A stretch of DNA of 49,784 bases from CAZELM01 sp964512995 (GCA_964512995.1 CAZELM010000034.1:1-49784), one strand, 5' to 3'. Positions 35,897-45,589 are shown, counted from the first letter of the stretch. A program made the numbers and translations. Notes: generated by a model from the letters alone, not told the origin.

Positions 35897-38538
35897 GAGC
35901 CTCCAAAACTTCTGCTGTCCACCGTGTCCAGATTTTTCAATTTGATGGACAGCGAAAAACGCATTTCCCGATCGTCCTGATAATCAGCAGGTGTGGGGCC
36001 TAAAAACAAGCGGTCATTGGAATAATATGTGTGGAGAGTCAATGCCCAACATTGAGACGAATAAGTAATATCCAGATTGGTATAGGGGAAAAAATTCTGT
36101 GTGAAATCGTATTTTACCCACGATGCGAAGCTCCATTGGTCATTGATGATATACCCACCTTCCAAGGCCAGCGCATGCAGATCAAACAACGTATTCAGAA
36201 AATTTTTCGTGTAATCCCATCGAATGCCGAGTTTTCCGGTTTTTGTCCGGAAATGTCCATATAGATATCCGTTGGAAAAAGAATGGAAGAATGGATCATA
36301 CTCCGTTCGGGCAGATAAATAGACATTGTTAAACGGATTGACTGTGGTATCGAATTTGAGATTTCCCACTGGATACTGGATCCGTTCCTCAACCTCATCT
36401 TTGGCAGGTTCTCGGGTGTCCCACTGATCCGCCTTGAGAAAATCATAGGATTGACTGATCGAAAACCGCGCGAACTCCCGAACAACCCCACTGTCAGCTG
36501 CAATTCCACCTTCTCCATGAAATGGATCTGATTCCGAACCGATGGCGGACGATGAATCCGTGGTTATTTCAGATATTGAAGCATCGGATCCCTGACTGTC
36601 TGGCTGCATCGGTTCTGAGCTTTCCCCAGTTGAATTGGCGTTTTTCGAATGGCGGGAGTCGCCTTGTTTTTTGGCTTTGAATTTGGCCAGGAAACGATTG
36701 GTAAGGGAAATCGTCGCCAGATGTCCGCTCAGCCGATGATCCGTATTATCATATTCGATAATCTCTGTTTGATCGAGATCAGGAACAGCAGAGAACGTGA
36801 TCTCCGGTTCGATCAGATGTTTGATTTTCGAAAGATTTTTATATCCGAGGAGTGGGTAGATGCGATAGAATTTAGGGCCATTCCAATTCAATCCACACGA
36901 AAATATCTCACGGCGCAGCCAGTCACCCGAGGAGTAAATGCCTGAGTAAAACGTATTGTCCAATGGCGGGAGCGGTTCGGGGTACGTTGCCCATGATCCA
37001 TCCGGGTGATCCGGGTCCAATGTTTTCCGCTGATCCCAGAACGCTTCCTCCAGACCGACCCATGGCGTGAGATTGAACCATGCCACATCATCATATTCAT
37101 ACCAAATTTCCGAATAAGCCAGGCTCCGCGTCCCATCCCGTACAAACCAGTCCACAACACGCATCTCATTGCCATCATCCATTGTCCCGAAAGAGGTAAA
37201 CTTACCTTCCCGGCTGAGCGCTTCCGTCCGAAGCCGCAGGGATCCTTTAAAAGAGCCGATGATTGGCTGCCATCCCGAATAATACTCCAGCCGGGGAATA
37301 TGCTGAACGGTCTCATCCCGCAACTGATCAAAATCCTTTTCGTATGTTCCATCAAGCGTCAGACTTGCCACATTCCAGTATTTGGTCAGTGACATCCGGC
37401 TTTCCATGAATTGCGTCGCCTGATCTTGAAGTGGTGAGCCATAATCTCTTTCAAAATCCTGATCCGATCGGAAATCTAGGTTCACCGTTCCGCGGAGATC
37501 CAACGGGAATAGAATGGTCTGCTCGCATTTTCCCTGCCACCGTTCCTGTGGATTTCTGCCCAATGAAGGGGAGTTCTCTTCCTTGATATGATCGACATTC
37601 ATCTCCCCCCGCGTATATTGATCGAAGGCATTCCGCCATTGAACTGTTTCCTCCAGACCCAGCCGGGTATAATACGTAGCACCAAATGTCGCGTCCATCG
37701 AATCGGTCCAGACCCAAAAAAACTCCTCGGTAAGCATTGCCCCCCGACGACTGCTCCACCCAATATTCGGTATTAACAAACCCGTAGCACGATCGCTCTT
37801 GGTCGGATAGAACCAATAGGGCATGTAAAATATGGGAACCCGGCTGATCCAAAAAGATGATTGATTCATGTGTGCATAATTTTCAAGCCGGACAACCGCA
37901 TATTGCGTTCGAATCTGCCAGTCCGGTGTTTTGCCGGAGCATGCGGAGACGAATCCCTTTGTCAAGGCATACTGGCTTTTTCCGGTAAGATCATAATCCG
38001 GCAGCTTTTCCAGCAGTTCCCCCTCGACAAACAAAGATGGTTCAATCACTGCTCGAGCATTGCGTATCCATCCGGTACCCGTATAAAAATTATAAAAAGC
38101 AGATTCCCCGGTTAAAATGTCCTTTGCAAGTTTCATCTCGACATTGCCTGAAGCGATCACATCACCCGTGAACTGTTCTATCCGGACATAATCTGCTAAC
38201 AACTCAAAATCATCTTTCCGGATGGAAACATGACCACTCAGAACGAACACACGATCGTTTTCCTGGATCTCCTGTTTATCGGCTTTGAACAAAATCGGGG
38301 ATTCTTTTGTCAGGAGCGATTGATATCGTTGTTGTTTCTGCTTGAACGTCTGTTGCATCACCTGCTGATCGGTCATGTCCTGGAACCGGTCTTTCTCGAA
38401 CATATCAAACAGATTTGTTCCATCGCTTTTTGTACCGATGAGTCCCTGAGCAGAAACGACGCAGGGAGATCCCAGAAACAGAATGAATGCAACGAGAAAT
38501 CCGATACATCGGCATTTCGACTGGACGAATCGAATCAC
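35878..38538 (-). CDS. lptD: LPS-assembly outer-membrane protein LptD
   Basis: 886 residues. Signal peptide ending VVSA. An N-terminal OstA/LptA-like jellyroll (about 65-170: FVLSGHVSIRKDDFELLADYVRIEQ, GDVIASGNVEM, LTGESAFYNFYTG) is followed by the LptD barrel with PIFYMPYWFYPTKSDRATGLLIP, a classic segment. Beta-barrel strands end in SLSIKLKNLD, and Trp is near the C-terminus. It exports LPS to the outer leaflet, so the organism is a diderm with LPS. GTG start 38538, five bp after the accD stop, with no clear SD. A Ser-rich acidic insertion near residues 620-680 is unusual. The downstream lipoprotein overlaps its end. Confidence 0.93.
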   Translation of the reverse strand: MIRFVQSKCRCIGFLVAFILFLGSPCVVSAQGLIGTKSDGTNLFDMFEKDRFQDMTDQQVMQQTFKQKQQRYQSLLTKESPILFKADKQEIQENDRVFVLSGHVSIRKDDFELLADYVRIEQFTGDVIASGNVEMKLAKDILTGESAFYNFYTGTGWIRNARAVIEPSLFVEGELLEKLPDYDLTGKSQYALTKGFVSACSGKTPDWQIRTQYAVVRLENYAHMNQSSFWISRVPIFYMPYWFYPTKSDRATGLLIPNIGWSSRRGAMLTEEFFWVWTDSMDATFGATYYTRLGLEETVQWRNAFDQYTRGEMNVDHIKEENSPSLGRNPQERWQGKCEQTILFPLDLRGTVNLDFRSDQDFERDYGSPLQDQATQFMESRMSLTKYWNVASLTLDGTYEKDFDQLRDETVQHIPRLEYYSGWQPIIGSFKGSLRLRTEALSREGKFTSFGTMDDGNEMRVVDWFVRDGTRSLAYSEIWYEYDDVAWFNLTPWVGLEEAFWDQRKTLDPDHPDGSWATYPEPLPPLDNTFYSGIYSSGDWLRREIFSCGLNWNGPKFYRIYPLLGYKNLSKIKHLIEPEITFSAVPDLDQTEIIEYDNTDHRLSGHLATISLTNRFLAKFKAKKQGDSRHSKNANSTGESSEPMQPDSQGSDASISEITTDSSSAIGSESDPFHGEGGIAADSGVVREFARFSISQSYDFLKADQWDTREPAKDEVEERIQYPVGNLKFDTTVNPFNNVYLSARTEYDPFFHSFSNGYLYGHFRTKTGKLGIRWDYTKNFLNTLFDLHALALEGGYIINDQWSFASWVKYDFTQNFFPYTNLDITYSSQCWALTLHTYYSNDRLFLGPTPADYQDDREMRFSLSIKLKNLDTVDSRSFGGSWWSGD

Positions 38539-38543
38539 CGTGT

Positions 38544-39413
38544 TCAGCCGGTCCGTTTCATGGATGGCGAATCAGAGAAAATGCCGATCAAGCGTTGCAA
38601 AACGGACCGGAGCTCTTTCCGGTGCACGACCATATCAACCATACCATGCTCCTGGCAGAATTCCGGACGCTGGAATCCCTTGGGAAGCTCTCCACCAATC
38701 GTTTGAGCGATCACTCGGGGGCCGGCAAAACCGATCAGAGCGCCTTTCTCCGCAATGATCAGATCTCCCAGTGAGGCAAAGCTGGCCATGACACCTGCGG
38801 TTGATGGATCAGTCAGAATGGAAATGAATGGAACTCCCGACTCCCGCAATTTCCCGCAAGCGTATGATGTTTTTACCAGTTGCATGAGTGAGTACATTCC
38901 CTCCTGCATTCGAGCACCTCCGGAACAGGACAATGTCACAAACGGGATTCGCTCCATCAAAGCCCGTTCCGCACCTCGCGTGATCTTCTCACCAACAACC
39001 GATCCCATGCTTCCACCCATAAAAAAGAAATCCAATATGGACATAATGGTCCGATTTCCAGCGATTTTCCCGAGAATATTGATGCATGCATCGTCCAGTT
39101 TCGTCTTGCTGCGCGATTCGGTCAGACGTTCGTTGTAGTCCTTGGAATCGAAGAAGCCCAGTGGATTTGTCGCATACAATGGTGAATCAACCTCTTCCCA
39201 TTCACCCACATCAAACAATATTTCACTCCATTTATGGGAAGGCAACCGATTATGATAATCACATTTGGGGCATACACCCAGATTATCCATCAGTTCTTTC
39301 CGAGTGATCGCAGCATTGCATTCCTTGCATGTTTCTATTTTCTCAACCGGCTTGGCAGGTGTTCCGGACTGTTCCTGTCTTTGTCCCGTGTCATTTGACG
39401 ATCGGTCTTCCAT
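38544..39413 (-). CDS. accD: Acetyl-CoA carboxylase carboxyltransferase subunit beta
   Basis: 289 residues; ATG after AGGGAG. An N-terminal zinc finger CKEC...CPKC, then the carboxyltransferase core: SKDYNERLTESR, FMGGSMGSVVGEKI, LSCSGGARMQEG, SILTDPSTAGVMASFASLGD and GFAGPRVIAQTI. AccD with AccA moves the carboxyl group from biotin to acetyl-CoA in the first step of fatty-acid synthesis. accA is not in the window. It lies directly upstream of lptD in the minus-strand run. Confidence 0.95.
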   Translation of the reverse strand: MEDRSSNDTGQRQEQSGTPAKPVEKIETCKECNAAITRKELMDNLGVCPKCDYHNRLPSHKWSEILFDVGEWEEVDSPLYATNPLGFFDSKDYNERLTESRSKTKLDDACINILGKIAGNRTIMSILDFFFMGGSMGSVVGEKITRGAERALMERIPFVTLSCSGGARMQEGMYSLMQLVKTSYACGKLRESGVPFISILTDPSTAGVMASFASLGDLIIAEKGALIGFAGPRVIAQTIGGELPKGFQRPEFCQEHGMVDMVVHRKELRSVLQRLIGIFSDSPSMKRTG

Positions 39414-39571
39414 TTATCGACTCCCTTGCAGTCATTGAAATGGCTGATGGCCAGTTCTGGAAAGAGGGCTTCCGGAAGCTTCCAGGAAAGCCCCACTGTA
39501 TTTTTATGTTGATCTCAGGTGCCCCCCGACAACTTGGAGTTCTGGATCCTGTGAACCCATCGGATTGGTGT

Positions 39572-39904
39572 TCAGTTTCCCAGTTTCGATGAGATAAACT
39601 GCTTGATCTGATCCTTCGGCAGCGCTCCAACGACACTCCCGACCAATGTCCCATTCCGGAATAATGCCAACGTCGGTATGCTACCGATATGGTATTTTTG
39701 AGCAATGGATGCATTTTCGTCCACGTTCACTTTGACGATTTGGAGCTTTCCTTCGAATTCTTTGGCAAGCTGATCCAGAATCGGTGCCACCATTCTGCAT
39801 GGTCCACACCATGGGGCCCAAAAATCAACCAGGTAGATTCCATTGCCCGTTTCAACCTGTCCGGTAAACTCCGCATCATTAAATTCTCTAATCAATTCCG
39901 ACAT
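39572..39904 (-). CDS. trxA: Thioredoxin
   Basis: 110 residues. ATG 39904 has SD GGGAGG with a 7-nt spacer; a longer upstream extension is not supported. The active site is WAPWCGPCRM, with the cis-Pro at IPTLALF and the central KVNVDEN. It is a standard cytoplasmic disulfide reductase, without a signal peptide. It lies 158 bp upstream of accD, which may have its own promoter in that gap. Confidence 0.95.
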   Translation of the reverse strand: MSELIREFNDAEFTGQVETGNGIYLVDFWAPWCGPCRMVAPILDQLAKEFEGKLQIVKVNVDENASIAQKYHIGSIPTLALFRNGTLVGSVVGALPKDQIKQFISSKLGN

Positions 39905-39955
39905 CGCCTTACCTCCCTCACAGCTTCCCAAGCCTACGTATTTATTGAATTGATG

Positions 39956-40537
39956 TCAATCGTGCAGCAATCCGGAATCATCAAATCCAATGTAACGTAC
40001 AGAATGGGGGTCGATGGATCGCAAATTCTGTCGGTATATTTCTCTTATCTCGGCAAATACCCCTAAATAAGCATCTGTTTTGAAATCCGGCAACGACCAA
40101 TCATAAAAATAAAACCGACCCTTCAGAAAAAAAAGAGTCGGATCAGCATAAATGCCATGGGACAGATAGATCTTCTGAGCACGTTCCTTGACGGATGCCA
40201 ATATCAGTTTATGAAAATCGAGATATCCCGGATCCAGATTGATCCGCCGATTGGATTCCTCCGCTAATTGCATCTCCACGGCATTGGTAAACAATTTTAT
40301 CTCAGGGAGTCTGCCGGGATCGATCAGTTTCTGAAAACTCCAGAACCATCGCCCCAGACCATTTCCCATTTCCCGCTCATAATAATTTGTGAGATCAAAC
40401 TGAAACCGGGAACTGATATAATCAACCGGACCGAATTCTGCTTCCAAAATCATTTGTGCCATCCGGCATATCGCTTCATCCGTGCACAACACACCTGTCA
40501 GTAATTTTACAGGAATCGGAGGGACAGATTTTCCCAT
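39956..40537 (-). CDS. DUF4416 family protein
   Basis: 193 residues; SD GAGGAG. Matches the conserved pattern of DUF4416: PVKLLTGVL, FQFDLTNYYEREMG, FWSFQKLIDPGRLPEIKLFTN, RRINLDPGYLDFHKLILAS and KIYLSHGIYADPTLFFLKGRFYFYDWSLPDFK. The function of the family is unknown. It is 11 bp downstream of the NAT-like gene and 51 bp upstream of trxA. Confidence 0.85.
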   Translation of the reverse strand: MGKSVPPIPVKLLTGVLCTDEAICRMAQMILEAEFGPVDYISSRFQFDLTNYYEREMGNGLGRWFWSFQKLIDPGRLPEIKLFTNAVEMQLAEESNRRINLDPGYLDFHKLILASVKERAQKIYLSHGIYADPTLFFLKGRFYFYDWSLPDFKTDAYLGVFAEIREIYRQNLRSIDPHSVRYIGFDDSGLLHD

Positions 40538-40548
40538 GACTCGCTCCT

Positions 40549-41379
40549 CTACTCTTTGAGTCCATGTTTTATCTCAGAGATAATTTCTCGAGCTTGACGG
40601 ATGATGTCGCGATGGATCCCGGTCAACTCAGCAATGCTTGTGTCGAACTCTGCTTTCACTTTTTCATTTTTCTTTCCATCCCTGCTGAATCGGCGGACAT
40701 ATCGATCATGGACATAACATCCACCGCCATGTATAAACCGCGTAATCAGCAGAGAATTCATCATGGTCCAGGAAAACGAATCCTTCCAGTATGCCTGAAA
40801 CGCTTCAGGAAGGCAGTCATGAGGTTGTAACCGGTATCGGTATTTTTCCCCGCTCGGTTCCAAAGTGGATAAATGCAAAAATCCTCCGATGGTATCCCGA
40901 TGGAGTCTCACAGGAAATAACCGGGTTGGGTGAAGCACATTTCCACTCTCCGGAATAGGTAATGGCGTTGTGATCAGATATCCTGGATCCAGCAAATACT
41001 GGGTGTCCCCGAATGTTACGACCAGAGCGCAGTGATTATTCCGGGAATTCCCCAGGTCAGCCATGCGAGGCGCACACTGATATCGATAGGAAGTAAGAAT
41101 CGCCTGCAGACAATAGGTCAATGAAAAGCAGGTTCCACCCGTTTTCCATCGATAATACCCATCCAAAACCTGATGAGGCTTTCGTAATCGCTCATCGATA
41201 TTTACTACACACGCAGATTGGATGATCTTGGTCAGATTTTCATATGGAATCAAAGAAAAACACTCCGCAATCTGTTCCAGATGACGCAGCGAACAATCGC
41301 TCGGGGTAACGCCAAATATAAACTCAAATTGATTCGTGATTTGAACGGTTTCCATTGGAGACTGACCTTGGCTATTCAT
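40549..41379 (-). CDS. Arylamine N-acetyltransferase-like protein
   Basis: 276 residues. The NAT catalytic triad is visible: Cys84 in KTGGTCFSL, His116 in RNNHCALVV, Asp131 in YLLDPGY; the start IPYENLTKI also fits the family. NATs move an acetyl (or other acyl) group from CoA via a Cys thioester; in gene clusters they can instead release or cyclise amide products. The true acceptor is unknown. ATG 41379 overlaps the end of the radical SAM gene by 8 bp, showing translational coupling. Confidence 0.8.
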   Translation of the reverse strand: MNSQGQSPMETVQITNQFEFIFGVTPSDCSLRHLEQIAECFSLIPYENLTKIIQSACVVNIDERLRKPHQVLDGYYRWKTGGTCFSLTYCLQAILTSYRYQCAPRMADLGNSRNNHCALVVTFGDTQYLLDPGYLITTPLPIPESGNVLHPTRLFPVRLHRDTIGGFLHLSTLEPSGEKYRYRLQPHDCLPEAFQAYWKDSFSWTMMNSLLITRFIHGGGCYVHDRYVRRFSRDGKKNEKVKAEFDTSIAELTGIHRDIIRQAREIISEIKHGLKE

Positions 41380-42757
41380 TGAGCCCGATTAGTGATATTG
41401 CGGGTTGAACGCGCAGGGAGGCCATATAGTGGTAATACTCCTGACCTGTCCAGCCTGGATGCCGAAAGACCGACAACAATTTGTTTGTAAGAAGCAATTC
41501 CCCTGATTGAGCATACCCGAGTGCATTCAATCGCAAATCTCCCAATGGTGTTCCGGGAATCGGACTATATTGAACGGGGTATGGCCTGATACCGATTTCC
41601 AGCAATTGATCACAGGCATTTTTAAGTCCCTGAAGCGTTTGATTGGGTAATCCTGCGATCAGATAACAGGAAATCCGATCAATCGGATACCCTACTCGCT
41701 GCAAAAAAACGGAGGCTCGTTCAAAAATCTCAAGAGTCTGATCGTCCAATCCATCGGGTCCCAGGTGATCATCGAGATAATTGACACTTAATCGCGGCTG
41801 CTCAAATCCACATCGCACGAGCAGCTCTGCCACCGGCAAATCAATGGCTGAAGCGGAAATGGCATTCGGGATCTGCCATTTCAACGGGTATCGTCTTTCT
41901 TCTAAAAATCGCAAAAAATAAAGAAGGTGAGGCCGGGAAGCCAGATCGTCATCATAAAGCGCAACACTTCGAATTGCCGTGGTGTCAAGAATATTCTGAA
42001 TTTCCGCTTCCAGACATTCTGGAGGTTTGATGGTAAATAACGAGGTATTAAGCTGAGGAGTCGCACAATATCGGCACCGATGCAAACACCCATGACTGCT
42101 GGACAGAATGACATAGTCGATATCTTTGACCAGATCCCATGCCGGCAATGTCCGCCGGTCTTGCCATCTGTAAAATACATCCTTCCCGATCGTGTGAGAC
42201 AACCACTGGAAAAATGCATCATCATACGCATACCTGAACACGCAATCAGCACCCGTAACCATTTTTGCATGGTTTGAACACAAGGTCGCGTACACTCCCC
42301 CCAATCCGACACGGACATCAGGATGAACAGCTTTAATCTCCTGAATTGTCCACTGAACCCCAACATACCAATACGTCATCCCCGTAGTTAACAAAACAGC
42401 ATGTGGTTTTGGAAGACTCTGAATGATCTCTCTGAAATGTTCGGGAGAGATCCCATAGCGTTTATAAAATCGAGGAATTTCGGCAAAAATATCCGGTTTA
42501 TCGATGATTTCAAATAGATAATCACCCTTTTTATATTTCCGATTCAACGAGTACCCGGATTGGGAAGAAGCATTCGCGAGACAATCAATATAACACACGT
42601 CACATCCGGCTTCGCGAAGATTTCCAGCGAGAGCCAAAAATCCGGGTGATTGAGAAAAATGATCAAATGCGGAAAAATCATTAATCCATGGCCGCACCAT
42701 CCAGATCACAGGTCGCATACTCATATCAACACCCATTGAACAGGTTCGACAATTCAT
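41372..42757 (-). CDS. B12-binding-type radical SAM protein
   Basis: About 461 residues. The N-terminal 170 residues resemble a cobalamin-binding-like fold (SPGFLALAGNLREAGCDVCYIDC, VRVGLGGVYATL). The radical SAM cluster motif CLHRCRYC (Cys224, Cys228, Cys231 in this numbering) follows, then ALYDDDLASRPHLLYFLRFL. The C-terminus has PVQYSPIPGTPLGD. No classical DxHxxG B12 ligand is seen, so cobalamin use is uncertain. The start is uncertain: ATG 42757 was chosen, but TTG 42772 sits 3 nt from GAGGAG. It leads a long minus-strand run with the NAT-like gene. Confidence 0.8.
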   Translation of the reverse strand: MNCRTCSMGVDMSMRPVIWMVRPWINDFSAFDHFSQSPGFLALAGNLREAGCDVCYIDCLANASSQSGYSLNRKYKKGDYLFEIIDKPDIFAEIPRFYKRYGISPEHFREIIQSLPKPHAVLLTTGMTYWYVGVQWTIQEIKAVHPDVRVGLGGVYATLCSNHAKMVTGADCVFRYAYDDAFFQWLSHTIGKDVFYRWQDRRTLPAWDLVKDIDYVILSSSHGCLHRCRYCATPQLNTSLFTIKPPECLEAEIQNILDTTAIRSVALYDDDLASRPHLLYFLRFLEERRYPLKWQIPNAISASAIDLPVAELLVRCGFEQPRLSVNYLDDHLGPDGLDDQTLEIFERASVFLQRVGYPIDRISCYLIAGLPNQTLQGLKNACDQLLEIGIRPYPVQYSPIPGTPLGDLRLNALGYAQSGELLLTNKLLSVFRHPGWTGQEYYHYMASLRVQPAISLIGLNE

Positions 42758-43120
42758 TAGCAATTCGAACAATCACTCCTCGAAGTCATTGCTCAACAAT
42801 AATCATAATCATTCTGATTACTATTTAAAACCAGAAACAGCAGTTAATCGTAAATTTCTTCGTTTTATTAGCTTCATATGTTAAAAAGGTTACGATAATT
42901 GCTTTTCTGCCGTTTCTTCTATAGGATCAAAAGCAAATCATCGTTTCGGGCCACTCTGCAGGTTGACTGATAATATCGGACATAACGGCGGTTTCGCTTC
43001 ATCGATGATGATTGAGAGTCACTTCTTTCTTTTTAAACGTTATTTTGATAAAAAAAACGATATTAAGGAGCGGTCTATCGGATAGGTTTCTGATCCGTGA
43101 AATAAAAATGGAGGATTCCG
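42758..43120. other. Divergent intergenic region
   Basis: About 360 bp between the radical SAM operon and the DUF4388 regulator. It is AT-rich, with no ORF and no clear hairpin. A TTGCTT...TATAGG pair near 42898-42926 has a 15-bp spacer and is a poor promoter. SD GGAGG just before 43121 fits the start of the next gene. Confidence 0.4.
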
Positions 43121-45520
43121 ATGTCGAGCAGAACAGTACTATTAGTAGAAAGCAGTCCAAAAATTTCCAAACAGATCATGGATGCGCTGATTCGTGTGCA
43201 TTTTCAGGTGACCACGCTGGAGTGGGCGGAAGATGCATTGTCCATCCTGAAAGCCGGTTCATATGACGCCATACTGATACGCACTAATTTATCTGGAATG
43301 GACGGCATCCAGTTTGTAACGGAGTTACGGAAGGAGGTTGCATACCAGAATCGTCCAGTGGTTCTGCTCTATGGGAAGGATAATCCGGATCACAAGGTAC
43401 TCGCATTTCAAGCGGGAGCAGACGATTTTCTCGTTCTGCCATTCGCCATGCCCGAACTCATTGCCCGTCTGGAAACTCGACTTCAACGGACCAATTCAGA
43501 AGGTGGAAACATATTGTTATCGCAACGGTTGATTACAGAACGGACAATGGATCTGCCTTCAGCTCTGCCCACCATGGGGCCATTGAATTCCCGGCCACTG
43601 CCATCGTTATTGGGAGCAATCTTTCTGCGAGGGGAATCTGGATTGCTTCGTTTGATCAAAGGGAAAGTCATCCGAAGCTTTTATATCGAAAATGGCATGA
43701 TTCGGGGTGCCTCCTCATCAATTCACAATGAAAAATTATCTGTTTCCATTGAAAAATGGGGGGCCATATCCAGTTCTAACCGAAAACGCCTGAAAATACG
43801 CCAACAATCCAGTTCTGACCGATTAGTAGCTGAGGCGATCGCAAAATTGGAAGGATTGGATTCAACCCGTCTTTCTGGATTATTTATCCGATATGCCCAA
43901 AGTTTGGTTCAGAAAAGCATAAAAATGATGAAAGGGGATTTCGATTGGCTTCTGAACGAAAAACCAGCGGACATGTTCTTTCCTGAATTTCTGGGAGTCT
44001 CCCCCGCGCTTCTGCTCATACATAGTCTGCGAACACTCTTTTTTCTCCCATCTTATGATCCCTACCTCCCAAAACCAACGGCATGGATACTGCCATCCAC
44101 CGCATACGGAAAACTCAGAGATTCACTGAGACTCACACCACAGGAGGAAGCCGTGATCGCTTTGACGGAAGATGGTATCATGGGTCATGATCTCATGACA
44201 AAGAGTCGGCAATTGCTTCCCTATTCAGATATCTTCATCTACATCCTTCTCTGTTTCAAAGCGCTTCAGATGACCGATAAACGCGAATCCACTCTGGATG
44301 AAAGAAACGCGGTGCAATTGGATCCGCTAATGAAGGATGCGAAAGAGAAAAAAGACAGTCCGAATGATGCCATCAAACCCACGCTCATTGATATCTCCGA
44401 TTCTCAGATCCCAGATGAGATGCCGGATCTCTGGGATTCACTGGCCCCGCCACCATCACAAACTCAACCCCAACCCCCCCGGCCAGCTCCCAAACCAGCA
44501 CCCCCTGCTCCACCCAAATCCGATCCGGCGAAACTTCCCAATCCCCACAAAGCAGAAAATGCATTAAAATCTCCGATCGAGTTACCAAAACGAAAAGTCG
44601 TTCCGGAACCAAAACCTGCCGAAGTGATATCTGAGCCGGAAACGATTAAACCAGCTTCCACCAGCCAGGAACCATTCCCACAATCAAACGAAGCGAAAGA
44701 ACGGGTCGCCCGAAAGGTCCGGGAGCTGTTCCCGGTATTGGACGATGGAGAAAAGCCATTTGAACCGCCCGAGCCGATGGGTATCCGGGCATTTGGTGTT
44801 CAGGTGCTGGATTTCCAAAAAATCAATCTCAAAAATACCCATCCAGCCATCATTTTTGGACTGATCATGGAGACGAAAAAAACGGGAATTCTATTGGCAC
44901 AATATCAACCCTTCGAGTCCAAACTTTTCTGGCAACGTGGCCGGTTGGTATTCGCTCGCAGCAACAAACCGGATCTGCGAATCGACAGCATCATGGTCGA
45001 GATGGGAATGATCACAACCGCACAGAAAAGTCAGGTCGAACAGATGATTTCGGACATGGGAAAAATGCGATCCGGGACCATCATCTTCAAAAACCAGATC
45101 GTCAACATGCTTCAGTTATCCCAGGCCATAGACCAGCAAATCAAACGAATCGTCACGGAGCTGTTCATCATGAGCAACATTACCTACCAGTTCAAAGAAG
45201 AGGAATTGCCACAGGATGAATGTATATCCTTTGATCTCCCGACAGAAAATCTGCTCATGTCTTCCCTTCGTTCCATGAAATCATTGAATCAGTTGGAAAC
45301 ATTTCTCCCGGAACCGAGTCAACGAATCTGCCAGACGAAAAACGCCCGTGATTTATTGAACCGGATGGGACTGGGAGCTTCTGTTACTCTGATCTTCGAT
45401 AAATTCAGACATCCAGCCACACTGAAGGATGTCATTGGCTCTCAGGACGCCGATTCATGGGAATTTCTATCAACCATATTGGGATTGATGATACTGGGAT
45501 TACTCAACAAAATGGACTGA
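43121..45520 (+). CDS. Pseudo-receiver / DUF4388 regulator with proline-rich linker
   Basis: 799 residues; ATG after GGAGG. The N-terminal receiver fold (about 1-125) is degenerate at all main positions: VESS instead of an acidic pair (Glu10, Ser11), Arg54 at the acceptor Asp site (YDAILIRTNLSGMDG), and LPF instead of KPF. A first DUF4388/PatA-type domain (about 145-290: SLLGAIFLRGESGLLRLIKG) follows. A Pro/Lys-rich linker (about 440-530) joins it to a second DUF4388-like domain (about 590-705: AIIFGLIMETKKTGILLAQ, LFWQRGRLVFARS, IDSIMVEMGMIT). It is likely a phosphorylation-independent signalling scaffold. The role is unknown; related proteins act in gliding and differentiation pathways. Confidence 0.8.
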   Translation: MSSRTVLLVESSPKISKQIMDALIRVHFQVTTLEWAEDALSILKAGSYDAILIRTNLSGMDGIQFVTELRKEVAYQNRPVVLLYGKDNPDHKVLAFQAGADDFLVLPFAMPELIARLETRLQRTNSEGGNILLSQRLITERTMDLPSALPTMGPLNSRPLPSLLGAIFLRGESGLLRLIKGKVIRSFYIENGMIRGASSSIHNEKLSVSIEKWGAISSSNRKRLKIRQQSSSDRLVAEAIAKLEGLDSTRLSGLFIRYAQSLVQKSIKMMKGDFDWLLNEKPADMFFPEFLGVSPALLLIHSLRTLFFLPSYDPYLPKPTAWILPSTAYGKLRDSLRLTPQEEAVIALTEDGIMGHDLMTKSRQLLPYSDIFIYILLCFKALQMTDKRESTLDERNAVQLDPLMKDAKEKKDSPNDAIKPTLIDISDSQIPDEMPDLWDSLAPPPSQTQPQPPRPAPKPAPPAPPKSDPAKLPNPHKAENALKSPIELPKRKVVPEPKPAEVISEPETIKPASTSQEPFPQSNEAKERVARKVRELFPVLDDGEKPFEPPEPMGIRAFGVQVLDFQKINLKNTHPAIIFGLIMETKKTGILLAQYQPFESKLFWQRGRLVFARSNKPDLRIDSIMVEMGMITTAQKSQVEQMISDMGKMRSGTIIFKNQIVNMLQLSQAIDQQIKRIVTELFIMSNITYQFKEEELPQDECISFDLPTENLLMSSLRSMKSLNQLETFLPEPSQRICQTKNARDLLNRMGLGASVTLIFDKFRHPATLKDVIGSQDADSWEFLSTILGLMILGLLNKMD

Positions 45521-45563
45521 GGATGTTTTCACTGACATACAGACAGTGATTTGACTATTGAAT

Positions 45564-45587
45564 CCTAAAACTGAAGGGAGTTTTAGG
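45564..45587 (+). promoter_or_regulatory. Hairpin presenting the malQ ribosome-binding site in its loop
   Basis: CCTAAAACT (45564-45572), loop GAAGGG, AGTTTTAGG (45579-45587): a perfect 9-bp inverted repeat ending 2 nt before the ATG at 45590. The SD GAAGGGAG spans the loop and the first bases of the 3' arm. Such a structure could tune translation or be an RNA-binding-protein site. A weaker hairpin (TCACTG/CAGTGA, 45529-45549) just upstream may end the previous transcript. Confidence 0.6.
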
Positions 45588-45589
45588 TT

